Positions 41,432-49,215 of a stretch of DNA of 64,000 nucleotides are shown in pieces (the stretch's first letter is position 1; every line of letters begins with the position of its first letter). The position numbers and the translations under genes were made by a program. The DNA is from a bacterium (GTDB lineage Bacteria; Patescibacteriota; Saccharimonadia; Saccharimonadales; UBA4665): positions 27,682 through 91,681 of the forward strand of contig JAJZWY010000004.1 of assembly GCA_021846445.1 (NCBI GenBank). The letters are read 5' to 3'. The notes beneath the pieces are model-generated. The model was not told where the DNA came from. It ran no database searches and saw only the letters and a list, made by a program, of their open reading frames with translations.

Positions 41432-42223
41432 CTACCTTAATCTTGCTCTATGCCTTTCTTTCCAAGCAACGCCTGGCTCTAGTTTTTCATCTCTAATTTC
41501 TGTACCAGTCAGCTTGAGGTAGGCTTCTTCTAGGTTTTTAGATTTAGTTTTTAGAAGCAAATCTTTTAAGTTGCCTATTGATATTAAATTACCGTGATCG
41601 ATCAAAGCGATCCGATCTGCGTTATTTTCTGCCTCTTCTAAATAATGGGTAGTAAATAAAATAGTCATATTTTTATCCTTAGCCAATTTATTAACATAGT
41701 TCCAAAGTAATACTCTAGTTTGAGGGTCAAGGCCTACAGTTGGTTCATCCAAAAATAAAATTTTCGGATGATGTAATAATCCTCTTGCAATTTCTAGCCT
41801 TCTACGCATTCCTCCCGAAAAATTTCTAACCAAGATATCTTTCTTATCCCATAATTCTACTAATTCAAGAAGTTGTTTTATGCGACTCTTTAAATCCCTT
41901 TTGGGAACATGGTATAAAACGGCATGAAGCTCCATATTTTCATAGGCAGTCATATCGTTGTCGACTGTTGGGTCTTGAAAAACTATCCCGAAACTTTTTC
42001 TAACTTTGTTCTGCTCCTTTAAAACGTTATATCCATTCATTATTAATTCCCCAGATGTTGGCTTTAAAAGAGTGGTTAACATTTTAATGGTAGTACTTTT
42101 TCCTGCTCCATTTGGACCTAACAGTGCAAACCTTTCACCAGCTTTTACTTTAAAGCTAATATTATCTACTGCCCTAAAATCACCAAATTTTTTAACTAAA
42201 TTCTTTACTTCTATCATAGGCAT
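41432..42223 (-). CDS. ABC transporter ATPase, DrrA-like
   Basis: 263 residues. GPNGAGKSTT (Walker A), VRNFSGGMRRRLEIARGLL (signature), KILFLDEPTVGLDP (Walker B) and TTHYLEEAE (switch His) are all present, with a C-terminal extension typical of DrrA/CcmA-type drug exporters. Starts in a TAATG overlap with the MFS gene and ends three bases before the permease gene, so expression is coupled. Confidence 0.94.
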   Translation of the reverse strand: MPMIEVKNLVKKFGDFRAVDNISFKVKAGERFALLGPNGAGKSTTIKMLTTLLKPTSGELIMNGYNVLKEQNKVRKSFGIVFQDPTVDNDMTAYENMELHAVLYHVPKRDLKSRIKQLLELVELWDKKDILVRNFSGGMRRRLEIARGLLHHPKILFLDEPTVGLDPQTRVLLWNYVNKLAKDKNMTILFTTHYLEEAENNADRIALIDHGNLISIGNLKDLLLKTKSKNLEEAYLKLTGTEIRDEKLEPGVAWKERHRARLR

Positions 42224-43752
42224 TACTCGACAACCGGCTGATGTGAATGATGGGTCGTTTCTCTAAGCGGTTTTTCTTGTAAAATAAGTGCAAACAGAAA
42301 TGCAACTACGGCAAATGGAAGAGCAGATATAAATACGTCATGGAAAGCCAAACTAAATGCCTGAAGGATTGGATTATAGAATTGTCGGGGAACAGAAACC
42401 GAAGATCCTCCAAATCCACTAATTACGCTACTTTTAATTTTAGTTGAAATTGATGGGGGAAATACTTTTTGTAGGTTTGCAGATAATCTAGCTATTAAAA
42501 TTGCCCCGAAAATAGCGGTTCCTGCAGAACTTCCGAAGCTTCTAAAGAACGTAACTAATCCAGTGGCTGTACCCATATCTTTAGGATCAATTGAATTTTG
42601 AGTTGCTAAAATAACTACTTGCATAAACATCCCTATCCCTAATCCAGTAATTACCATCCAAAGAGATAGATTTAATTGAGATGTAGTTGTAGTAACGTGA
42701 GAAAAAAGCCAAAGACCAAGTCCAGTTAGAAGTGTTCCGATGATTGGATATATCTTATATTTACCTAATTTAGTGATTAATAAACCTGATGCAATGGATG
42801 AAATTAACATCCCGATCACCAAAGGGAGTAGATAAAGCCCACTTAGCGTGGGAGAATCACCCCGAACTAGCTGTTGATAAACGGGCAAAAATATTATTGT
42901 CCCAAACATAATTATTCCAATAAGCAACGACAGAATACTTGATACTGTAAAGATGCTATTTTTAAATAATTTTAGTGGAATGATTGGCTCTTTAACGCGT
43001 GATTCCCAATAAATCAAACAGAGTATAGCAATGGCACTTATTATGAAGGTTGAGATAATTTGAATTGATGACCATGGATAAGTTATTCCACCCCAAGTTA
43101 ATCCCAGGATAGTCCCAGACATGCCGATTATTAAAAGTAAAGATCCGATATAATCTAGAGTATGTTTTTGTCGGGCAGCCGGAAGATGCAATCTTGAAGC
43201 AATTGCAATAAAAGCGATGATACCAATAGGAAGATTTATGTAAAAAATCCATCTCCAGCTCAAATGTTCGGTAAAAAATCCACCAAGTAATGGTCCGGCA
43301 ATTGAAGCTAAGCCAAAAACTGCACCAAAATATCCTTGATATTTACCTCTTTGTCTGGGAGGTACCACATCTCCAATTGTTGCCATGGCAAGGCTAATCA
43401 ATCCACCACCTCCTAATCCTTGTAATGCTCTAAAAATAACTAATTCGTTCATACTCTGGCTCATACCACTTAAGGCTGAACCTAATAAAAAGAGAACAAT
43501 AGCAAATTGGAAAACTTTCTTCCTCCCTATTTGATCACTGATTTTACCATAAATAGGAGTAACAATAGCTGAAGTTAGGAGGTATGTAGTAGCTACCCAA
43601 GATATTTTATTAACACCCTTGAGATCGGTTGCTATTCGGGGTAGAGCAGTAGCCACAATGGTTTGATCTAGTGCAGCTAAAAGCATGGCTAACATTAGGG
43701 CGGTTATAATAACCATTATTTCTTTATGCGATCTTTCTTGAGCTTGTTCCAT
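42223..43752 (-). CDS. MFS drug efflux transporter, DHA2 (EmrB/QacA-like)
   Basis: 509 residues and about 14 membrane helices. [17 protein letters not shown] is motif D1 of DHA2 proteins, [14 protein letters not shown] motif A, and GPLLGGFF motif C (antiporter signature). It exports hydrophobic drugs in exchange for protons. A long extracytoplasmic loop lies before the last helix (about 420-465). Placed after a MarR regulator with a two-base gap, it is likely induced by the compounds it exports. Confidence 0.93.
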   Translation of the reverse strand: MEQAQERSHKEIMVIITALMLAMLLAALDQTIVATALPRIATDLKGVNKISWVATTYLLTSAIVTPIYGKISDQIGRKKVFQFAIVLFLLGSALSGMSQSMNELVIFRALQGLGGGGLISLAMATIGDVVPPRQRGKYQGYFGAVFGLASIAGPLLGGFFTEHLSWRWIFYINLPIGIIAFIAIASRLHLPAARQKHTLDYIGSLLLIIGMSGTILGLTWGGITYPWSSIQIISTFIISAIAILCLIYWESRVKEPIIPLKLFKNSIFTVSSILSLLIGIIMFGTIIFLPVYQQLVRGDSPTLSGLYLLPLVIGMLISSIASGLLITKLGKYKIYPIIGTLLTGLGLWLFSHVTTTTSQLNLSLWMVITGLGIGMFMQVVILATQNSIDPKDMGTATGLVTFFRSFGSSAGTAIFGAILIARLSANLQKVFPPSISTKIKSSVISGFGGSSVSVPRQFYNPILQAFSLAFHDVFISALPFAVVAFLFALILQEKPLRETTHHSHQPVVE

Positions 43753-43754
43753 AT

Positions 43755-44225
43755 TTATTCCTTATTATCAATTACTTGATTAACAAATTGATCAAGTAGT
43801 GAGATGAAATTAGATCTATCTTTCTGGTCCCACGTTTTAAATATCTTTTTGGTTATTTCTCGTTTATGGGCATGAATTTTTAAAACAATTTCTTTAGCTT
43901 TTGGAGTTGCACTCAAAAATATTTGACGTCTATCTTGGAGGGAACGTTTTCTTTTAATATATCCTAAATCTTGGAGTTCAATCGTTTTTCTACTTAAAAA
44001 AGGAGCTTCGACTTCTAAAATAGCAGATAATTCATTTAGCGTTAATTTATGGTTCGGAGAATTTAGAAGACAATTAATGATATAAAATGAAGAATGGTCA
44101 ATTTGGCGATCAAATTTATTTATTATTTTTTGCCATGCTTGGCGATTTTTAAGATGTCTAAATAGTTTAGCCAAAATATCTTCTAACAGTTCGACGTCAT
44201 TTAGTAGTGTTCCTGATTTAGCCAT
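43755..44225 (-). CDS. MarR-family transcriptional regulator
   Basis: 156 residues. Winged helix: [47 protein letters not shown], including the DRR motif of the wing. The flanking helices form the dimer interface. As first gene of the efflux operon it probably represses that operon and releases DNA on binding a drug. Confidence 0.92.
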   Translation of the reverse strand: MAKSGTLLNDVELLEDILAKLFRHLKNRQAWQKIINKFDRQIDHSSFYIINCLLNSPNHKLTLNELSAILEVEAPFLSRKTIELQDLGYIKRKRSLQDRRQIFLSATPKAKEIVLKIHAHKREITKKIFKTWDQKDRSNFISLLDQFVNQVIDNKE

Positions 44226-44236
44226 AATTTACGACT

Positions 44237-44265
44237 AGTATAATTGATTACTTAACCAAAGTAAA
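44237..44265 (-). promoter_or_regulatory. Promoter of the MarR efflux operon
   Basis: On the minus strand TTTACT (44265-44260) and TATACT (44242-44237) are 17 bases apart. The imperfect palindrome AGTA-N8-TACT overlaps the -10 region (AGTAATCAATTATACT) and may be the MarR operator. Eleven bases separate the -10 box from the ATG. Confidence 0.65.
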
Positions 44266-44267
44266 TA

Positions 44268-44948
44268 TTATTTTATTTCTAATCGATAGCCTTGTCCATG
44301 TACAGTGGATATTAGTTTATTTCCAAAAGGTTTATCTATCTTATCTCTTAAATATTTAATGTGGACATCAATTGAATTAGACCAAGGTACATTTTTATCA
44401 TCCCAAATAAATTGAGTTATTTTTTGCCTACTTACAACATTTCCAATATTTTGAATAAGACATTCTAATATCTTAAACTCAATATTCCTTAGGGTTATTT
44501 CTTGACTATTGTCCCGAATTACACTTAATTTTTCTTTATTTAACTTAAAATTACTTCTGCTTCTATTACTAAGATCTAAAATATTTAAATTTTGTTCAAA
44601 TATTTTTAATTTCGCTAGTATTTCTCCAACACTAAAAGGTTTGATGATATAGTCATAAGCACCTAACTTATAGAATTCTAATTTCAATTTTAAATCAGAA
44701 TTAGAGCTTAAAATAAAAATCGGCGCCTTGACGCCGATTTGCTTTATTTTTTCCAAGACTCTTAATCCTGGAAGACCATTAATATTTAAATCTATAATTA
44801 TAAATTGAGGGTTTACTAAGATGATTCTTTTAATTCCAGTAATTGCATCTGATTCGAAAAAAAGTTGGTATTTTGATGGGAGAGATAGACTGAGCGTTTT
44901 TTTGACGCTCGGATTTGATTCAAGCAAAACGACCTTTAGTTTACCCAT
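44268..44948 (-). CDS. OmpR-family response regulator, orphan
   Basis: 226 residues. Receiver domain with phospho-acceptor D53 (FIIIDLNINGLPG), S81/S82 and K103 (YIIKPF). The acidic cluster near the N-terminus reads ESN rather than the usual DD pair, keeping one acid (E10), so Mg binding may be weaker. Output domain is a winged helix (RNIEFKILECLIQN ... SNSIDVHIKYLRDKIDK, GQGYRLE). No histidine kinase lies nearby. The marR promoter sits immediately after its stop, so the two are separate units. Confidence 0.9.
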   Translation of the reverse strand: MGKLKVVLLESNPSVKKTLSLSLPSKYQLFFESDAITGIKRIILVNPQFIIIDLNINGLPGLRVLEKIKQIGVKAPIFILSSNSDLKLKLEFYKLGAYDYIIKPFSVGEILAKLKIFEQNLNILDLSNRSRSNFKLNKEKLSVIRDNSQEITLRNIEFKILECLIQNIGNVVSRQKITQFIWDDKNVPWSNSIDVHIKYLRDKIDKPFGNKLISTVHGQGYRLEIK

Positions 44949-45042
44949 TTATTTCTACCTACCCCTTATAGTAAAGATCTAATCTTAAGTAAATCATAAT
45001 AGTAACAGATAGTCAATATTATTTAATAATTATTAAATAAAG

Positions 45043-45456
45043 TTATTTAGAGGGTCTACTGTTGATGTATCTAAAAATATTAATAGAAACGATAAAAGAT
45101 ATTATTGCAATCGGAAGCTCAATAATAAGAGCATCTAATATTGATCTTATTCTAGCTTGTCCGGGTCTCGACGTTAGAACGTCAAACCAGGCATCTATAA
45201 ATACTATTACTGAAAGTGCTAGAGAACTTAAACTGACCCAGACTGATTTTTTGATAATTAAAATTAGGCTTAGGCCAAATAAAACAATTTCGAAAATATC
45301 AAAACCTATCCATGCTAGATCCCAATTATGGGATATATAGACTTTCGGTAACAGATAAGCCAGAAAAATCGTCCACGGGATTAAAACCCCACATGCTATT
45401 CCATATAAGATAGGTACCCAATTAGGTAGCGGAAGGGAGCTTTTATTTTTTTTCAT
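45043..45456 (-). CDS. Small polytopic membrane protein, unknown
   Basis: 137 residues with four hydrophobic helices, cytoplasmic basic N-terminus, and a conserved-looking loop DVLTSRPGQARI. No family recognised with confidence. Divergent from the zinc-type importer with about 60 bases between coding regions, so its promoter may share the palindromic site there. Confidence 0.65.
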   Translation of the reverse strand: MKKNKSSLPLPNWVPILYGIACGVLIPWTIFLAYLLPKVYISHNWDLAWIGFDIFEIVLFGLSLILIIKKSVWVSLSSLALSVIVFIDAWFDVLTSRPGQARIRSILDALIIELPIAIISFIVSINIFRYINSRPSK

Positions 45457-45503
45457 ATTTATATTGTAGCAATAAAAATATTATTGCAAAAAAGGTATTA
45501 TAA

Positions 45504-45543
45504 ATGCGACATAATTGCATTAAAGTTAGAATTAATGTATTAA
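45504..45543 (+). promoter_or_regulatory. znu-type promoter with palindromic operator
   Basis: Imperfect palindrome ATGCGACATAATTGCAT at 45504-45520 overlaps the -35 box TTGCAT (45515-45520); TATTAA (45538-45543) follows after 17 bases. The ATG at 45552 is eight bases further, again leaderless. A Zur- or MntR-like repressor site is plausible, but no such regulator is in the window. Confidence 0.55.
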
Positions 45544-45551
45544 TAAGACTA

Positions 45552-46457
45552 ATGAAAAAATTGAAATATGTTATCCCAGTTTTTATTTTGTTGATTTTAA
45601 TTTTTCTGGGTTGGTTTGCAGTCACTCAGTTAGGTATCAATAAACCTCATAAAATTGAAGTCGTTGCTGCTGAGAATTTCTGGGGTAGTTTGGTAAAACA
45701 GATTGGTGGAAATAAAGTTAGTGTATTTAGCGTAATAACTAACCCCAATATTGATCCACACGAGTACGAATCAAATGTTGCTGACTCAATTGCAATAACC
45801 AAAGCAAATTTATTAATCGTAAATGGCGAGGGCTATGATGACTGGGCTATTAAAGATTATCAGGCTTCTAATAATAAGAAGACTATTTATTTAAATATTT
45901 CAAAAGATTTAAATTTAAGTTCAGGACAAAATCCTCATCTTTGGTATAATCCAAATTATGTAAATGTTGCTATTAATTCTATGGCTAATGATTTATCGCG
46001 GATTGCCCCAAAAGATAGAAAATATTTTCAGAAAAATCTAGCTACTTTAAAAAATAGTTTAGCCAAGTATCAGGATATTATGAATTATATAAAACTCCAT
46101 TATTCTGGGACAAAAATAGGTTCAACTGAATCAATTTTTGATTATCCTGCAGCCTATATGGGGCTTAATTTAATATCGCCTAATCCTTTTATGAATGCAG
46201 TTTCAGAAGGTATCGATCCACCAACTTCTAGTCTTTTGACCTTTGAAGAACAAATAAATTCTAAAGAAATTAAACTCTTAATTTATAATACTCAAACTAT
46301 AACGCCCTTAACTTTTAACTTAAAACAGTTAGCCCTAAAAAACAAGATACCGGTTATTGGCATTTCTGAGACAATGAGTCCGACAACTACTACTTTCCAA
46401 AATTGGATGTATACGGAATTTAATAAAATTTCAAAAACACTTCAAAATGAGCAATGA
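45552..46457 (+). CDS. znuA: Zinc/manganese ABC transporter substrate-binding protein
   Basis: 301 residues from ATG 45552; an in-frame ATG at 45504 lies inside the promoter and is rejected. An N-terminal hydrophobic anchor (about 4-25) is followed by the cluster A-I fold: NIDPHEYE (first His ligand), NPHLWYNP (second), a third site around STESIFDYPA, and the final acid in SEGIDPPTS. No His-rich loop as in E. coli ZnuA, so zinc versus manganese is undecided. Overlaps the ATPase gene by 11 bases. Confidence 0.9.
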   Translation: MKKLKYVIPVFILLILIFLGWFAVTQLGINKPHKIEVVAAENFWGSLVKQIGGNKVSVFSVITNPNIDPHEYESNVADSIAITKANLLIVNGEGYDDWAIKDYQASNNKKTIYLNISKDLNLSSGQNPHLWYNPNYVNVAINSMANDLSRIAPKDRKYFQKNLATLKNSLAKYQDIMNYIKLHYSGTKIGSTESIFDYPAAYMGLNLISPNPFMNAVSEGIDPPTSSLLTFEEQINSKEIKLLIYNTQTITPLTFNLKQLALKNKIPVIGISETMSPTTTTFQNWMYTEFNKISKTLQNEQ

Positions 46458-47235
46458 TCCGATAATTAAAGCCGATAGAATTAGCATTTCCTATAATCAA
46501 AAAAATATAATTAGAGATGCGAGTTTTAGTGTGGCTAGAAATACTTTTAATGTAATTCTTGGACCTAATGGCTCCGGTAAATCAACCTTATTTAAAGTAC
46601 TCTTAGGTTTAAAAAAAATTGACTCCGGACAGATTAAATTATTTGGAGATGATCCCAAAAAAGGTAATAAGCTAATTGGCTATATACCTCAAAGCAGAGA
46701 TTTAGAGGGGATTAATCTGCGGGTGAGTGATTTTATACTTTTAGGCTATGATGGGATTAAGTTTGGTTTTAGATTGAGTAGAAGTAAATCTAACCATATT
46801 TTAAAAAAAGTATTAAATATGGTTGACGGACAGTACCTAATGACCAAGAATATTAATCAATTATCTGGGGGAGAGTTGCAAAAGGTCTATTTAGCCCAAA
46901 GTTTGGTTGGTAGTCCAGATTTATTGTTACTAGATGAACCTTTATCTAATTTAGATATTAAGAGAGAAAATGAATTACTTAATTTAATAGCTGGTCTAGT
47001 TCAAAAAAATAATTTAACTGTTATTCTAATTACTCATGACTTAAATCCAATTTACGATATTGTGGATAAAATTATTTATATAGCAAACAAGAAGTTAGCC
47101 TCAGGAACAAAAGATCAGGTTCTAAATTCCAAGATATTATCTGAACTTTATGATTCTAAAGTTGAGGTAATCAAGGACAATCAATCTCATAAATTAATCA
47201 TTGGAATCGAAGATAGTGGAGAGCACCATGTTTAG
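46447..47235 (+). CDS. znuC: Zinc/manganese ABC transporter ATPase
   Basis: 262 residues. GPNGSGKSTLF (Walker A), NQLSGGELQKVYLAQSL (signature), LLLLDEPLSNLD (Walker B), LITHDLN (switch His). Closest in style to ZnuC/MntA ATPases of metal importers. Translationally coupled to both neighbours by overlaps. Confidence 0.93.
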   Translation: MSNDPIIKADRISISYNQKNIIRDASFSVARNTFNVILGPNGSGKSTLFKVLLGLKKIDSGQIKLFGDDPKKGNKLIGYIPQSRDLEGINLRVSDFILLGYDGIKFGFRLSRSKSNHILKKVLNMVDGQYLMTKNINQLSGGELQKVYLAQSLVGSPDLLLLDEPLSNLDIKRENELLNLIAGLVQKNNLTVILITHDLNPIYDIVDKIIYIANKKLASGTKDQVLNSKILSELYDSKVEVIKDNQSHKLIIGIEDSGEHHV

Positions 47236-48079
47236 TAATACATTTTCCCCAACGTTTTCAATTAATCTTGTCCAAGATTTTTTGTCAATGTGGCAGTTTA
47301 ATTTTATGCGTAATGCTTTTATTGCTGGATCAATTATAGCTTTAATCGCAGGAATTGTTGGGTATTTCGTAGTTATTAGAAAATTATCGTTCGCAGCTCA
47401 CGCTCTTTCTCACGCTGGTTTTACTGGTGCAGCAGGCGCTGTTTTATTCGGAATAAATCCACTTATTGGTTTATTATTATTTACATCGTTGGGAGGAATA
47501 ACAATAGGTTCTCTTGGTAAAAAAATGGTTAATAGGGATATTCAGACTGGTTCGGTCTTAGCTTTTATGCTGGGATTAGCGGTATTATTTATTAGTTTAT
47601 ATAAAGGTTATGCAACAGAAACATACTCAATATTATTTGGCCAAATATTAGGTATTAGTACATCATCAGTAATTATTAGTATCATTGCAAGTATTTTTGT
47701 CTTTTTAGCCATTATTCTAATATATCGGAAATTGTTATTTAGTTCATTTGATGAATCAGTAGCTGAAGCTAAGGGTATCAATATCTATCTTTTAGGGATA
47801 GTCTTCATGATAATTTTAGCAATAACAACTTCGATAGCTGTTCAAATAGTAGGAGTTCTATTAATTTTTGCACTATTGGTAACTCCAGCTGCGGTTGCAA
47901 CCAAATTAAGTAATCGGCCTATTTTTGGGATCATCATCTCGGCTTTAATTAGTTTAAGTGCGACAATAATTGGACTATTTATTTCCTTCTATATTCCATA
48001 TCCAGTTAGTTTCTTTATTATCTCAATTGTATTTATAGAATATGTCGTAGTAAATATCTTTAAAACTATTAAAAATTAA
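47228..48079 (+). CDS. znuB: Zinc/manganese ABC transporter permease
   Basis: 283 residues from ATG 47228 (GGAG eight bases upstream; an in-frame TTG at 47201 lies deeper in znuC). Eight or so membrane helices; FVVIRKLSFAAHALSHAGFTGAAGA is the signature of ABC-3 permeases, with later GILLIFALLVTPAAVA-like segment. Completes the znuA-C-B importer for a divalent metal. Confidence 0.93.
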   Translation: MFSNTFSPTFSINLVQDFLSMWQFNFMRNAFIAGSIIALIAGIVGYFVVIRKLSFAAHALSHAGFTGAAGAVLFGINPLIGLLLFTSLGGITIGSLGKKMVNRDIQTGSVLAFMLGLAVLFISLYKGYATETYSILFGQILGISTSSVIISIIASIFVFLAIILIYRKLLFSSFDESVAEAKGINIYLLGIVFMIILAITTSIAVQIVGVLLIFALLVTPAAVATKLSNRPIFGIIISALISLSATIIGLFISFYIPYPVSFFIISIVFIEYVVVNIFKTIKN

Positions 48080-48081
48080 TA

Positions 48082-48109
48082 TTTACATCCTCTAAATAAA
48101 GGATATAAT
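48082..48109 (+). promoter_or_regulatory. Promoter of the lectin-CHAP gene
   Basis: TTTACA (48082-48087), 16-base spacer, TATAAT (48104-48109). The ATG at 48135 follows after 25 bases; no strong ribosome site is visible in the A-rich leader. Confidence 0.7.
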
Positions 48110-48134
48110 CTAAATGAGATAAACAAAAACAAAA

Positions 48135-49145
48135 ATGCAAATTAGAGAACCTCACAGAATAAATCGAACTGTATCTAGAACAGTTTCTAAAAAGAACTAT
48201 TCGAGATATATTATCTTATTCATATTCTTATTAATTGTTTTCGTGGGATGGAAAACGCATGGCACTACTAGTGCAATAGCAAATTTTAATGAAGTTAAAT
48301 CTGGATGGAGTGGATATTGTCTAGATGATTACCATGATAAATTAATCCCTGGGTCTAGTGTTGATATATGGAGTTGCAATAAGTCTGAAGCTCAGAATTT
48401 TGAGTTAACTCTAACTTCGATTAGACATGACTCGTTATGTCTTAGTGCCAATAGTCCAAGCTCTATTGATTTAGAATCATGTAATTCGACTTCGCCCAAT
48501 CAGGTATGGCTTAGAGATCAAAGTGGGTACTATAACCCTAACTTGAGATTATGCTTAAGTGCACAAAATAGTCAATCTGGTCAAAAATTAAGCTTGAATA
48601 ACTGTTCTAATTTAGCTAATCCAAGTGATCAATGGTATAGTTCATTTGATTATACAAATTATAGTTGTAATGGTAGCCAAGGACAGGTAGTAGCCTGTAA
48701 TGCAATAAAACAGTGGATGATCTGGAACGATCACCCCTATAATCATGAAAGCCTGCTAGTGGGCTATACCGGTGGTGCACCGTACGAAGAATGGTGCGCT
48801 GACTTTGTAAGTTATATATTTAAAATTTCTAATTATCCATTCTCAAATGGCAACTATGATGGATGGGACGAAAATAACGCGAATGACATATATAGTCAAG
48901 GATTTGTTGTCCATAGCGCCAAGGGATCTTACCTACCACAACCTGGAGATGTCGGGTATTTTAGTTATTACGGAGGTCATGTCGAGATAGTTATTGTTGG
49001 TGGCAAGGAGCCTACATTTATTTATGGTGATTCGGCTACGATAGATCCAACGACTGGGAATGGTCAAATGGAAGCTAATACAATTTTATCTGTAAAAAAT
49101 TTAGGTCAAATAAAATATTATTATAGCCCAACTTCTAAAACTTAG
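48135..49145 (+). CDS. Membrane-anchored ricin-type lectin plus CHAP hydrolase
   Basis: 336 residues. Anchor helix at about 26-43, then a beta-trefoil lectin domain (about 50-175) with three QxF/QxW-type repeats (AQNFEL, NQVWL, DQWY) and paired cysteines, then a CHAP domain with catalytic C221 (EWCADFVSYIF) and H282 (GGHVEIVIV), plus PQPGDVGYF. CHAP enzymes cut peptide bonds in peptidoglycan or glutathionylspermidine. Lectin plus hydrolase on the outer face suggests binding and cutting of a wall, either its own or that of a host cell. The latter is inference from the likely epibiotic lifestyle. Confidence 0.88.
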   Translation: MQIREPHRINRTVSRTVSKKNYSRYIILFIFLLIVFVGWKTHGTTSAIANFNEVKSGWSGYCLDDYHDKLIPGSSVDIWSCNKSEAQNFELTLTSIRHDSLCLSANSPSSIDLESCNSTSPNQVWLRDQSGYYNPNLRLCLSAQNSQSGQKLSLNNCSNLANPSDQWYSSFDYTNYSCNGSQGQVVACNAIKQWMIWNDHPYNHESLLVGYTGGAPYEEWCADFVSYIFKISNYPFSNGNYDGWDENNANDIYSQGFVVHSAKGSYLPQPGDVGYFSYYGGHVEIVIVGGKEPTFIYGDSATIDPTTGNGQMEANTILSVKNLGQIKYYYSPTSKT

Positions 49146-49215
49146 AATCGGGTAGTGATTTATTATTGTCCCAAAAACTGCTATTATTTTTTTATATAAA
49201 CTTAAACAAAATAAT

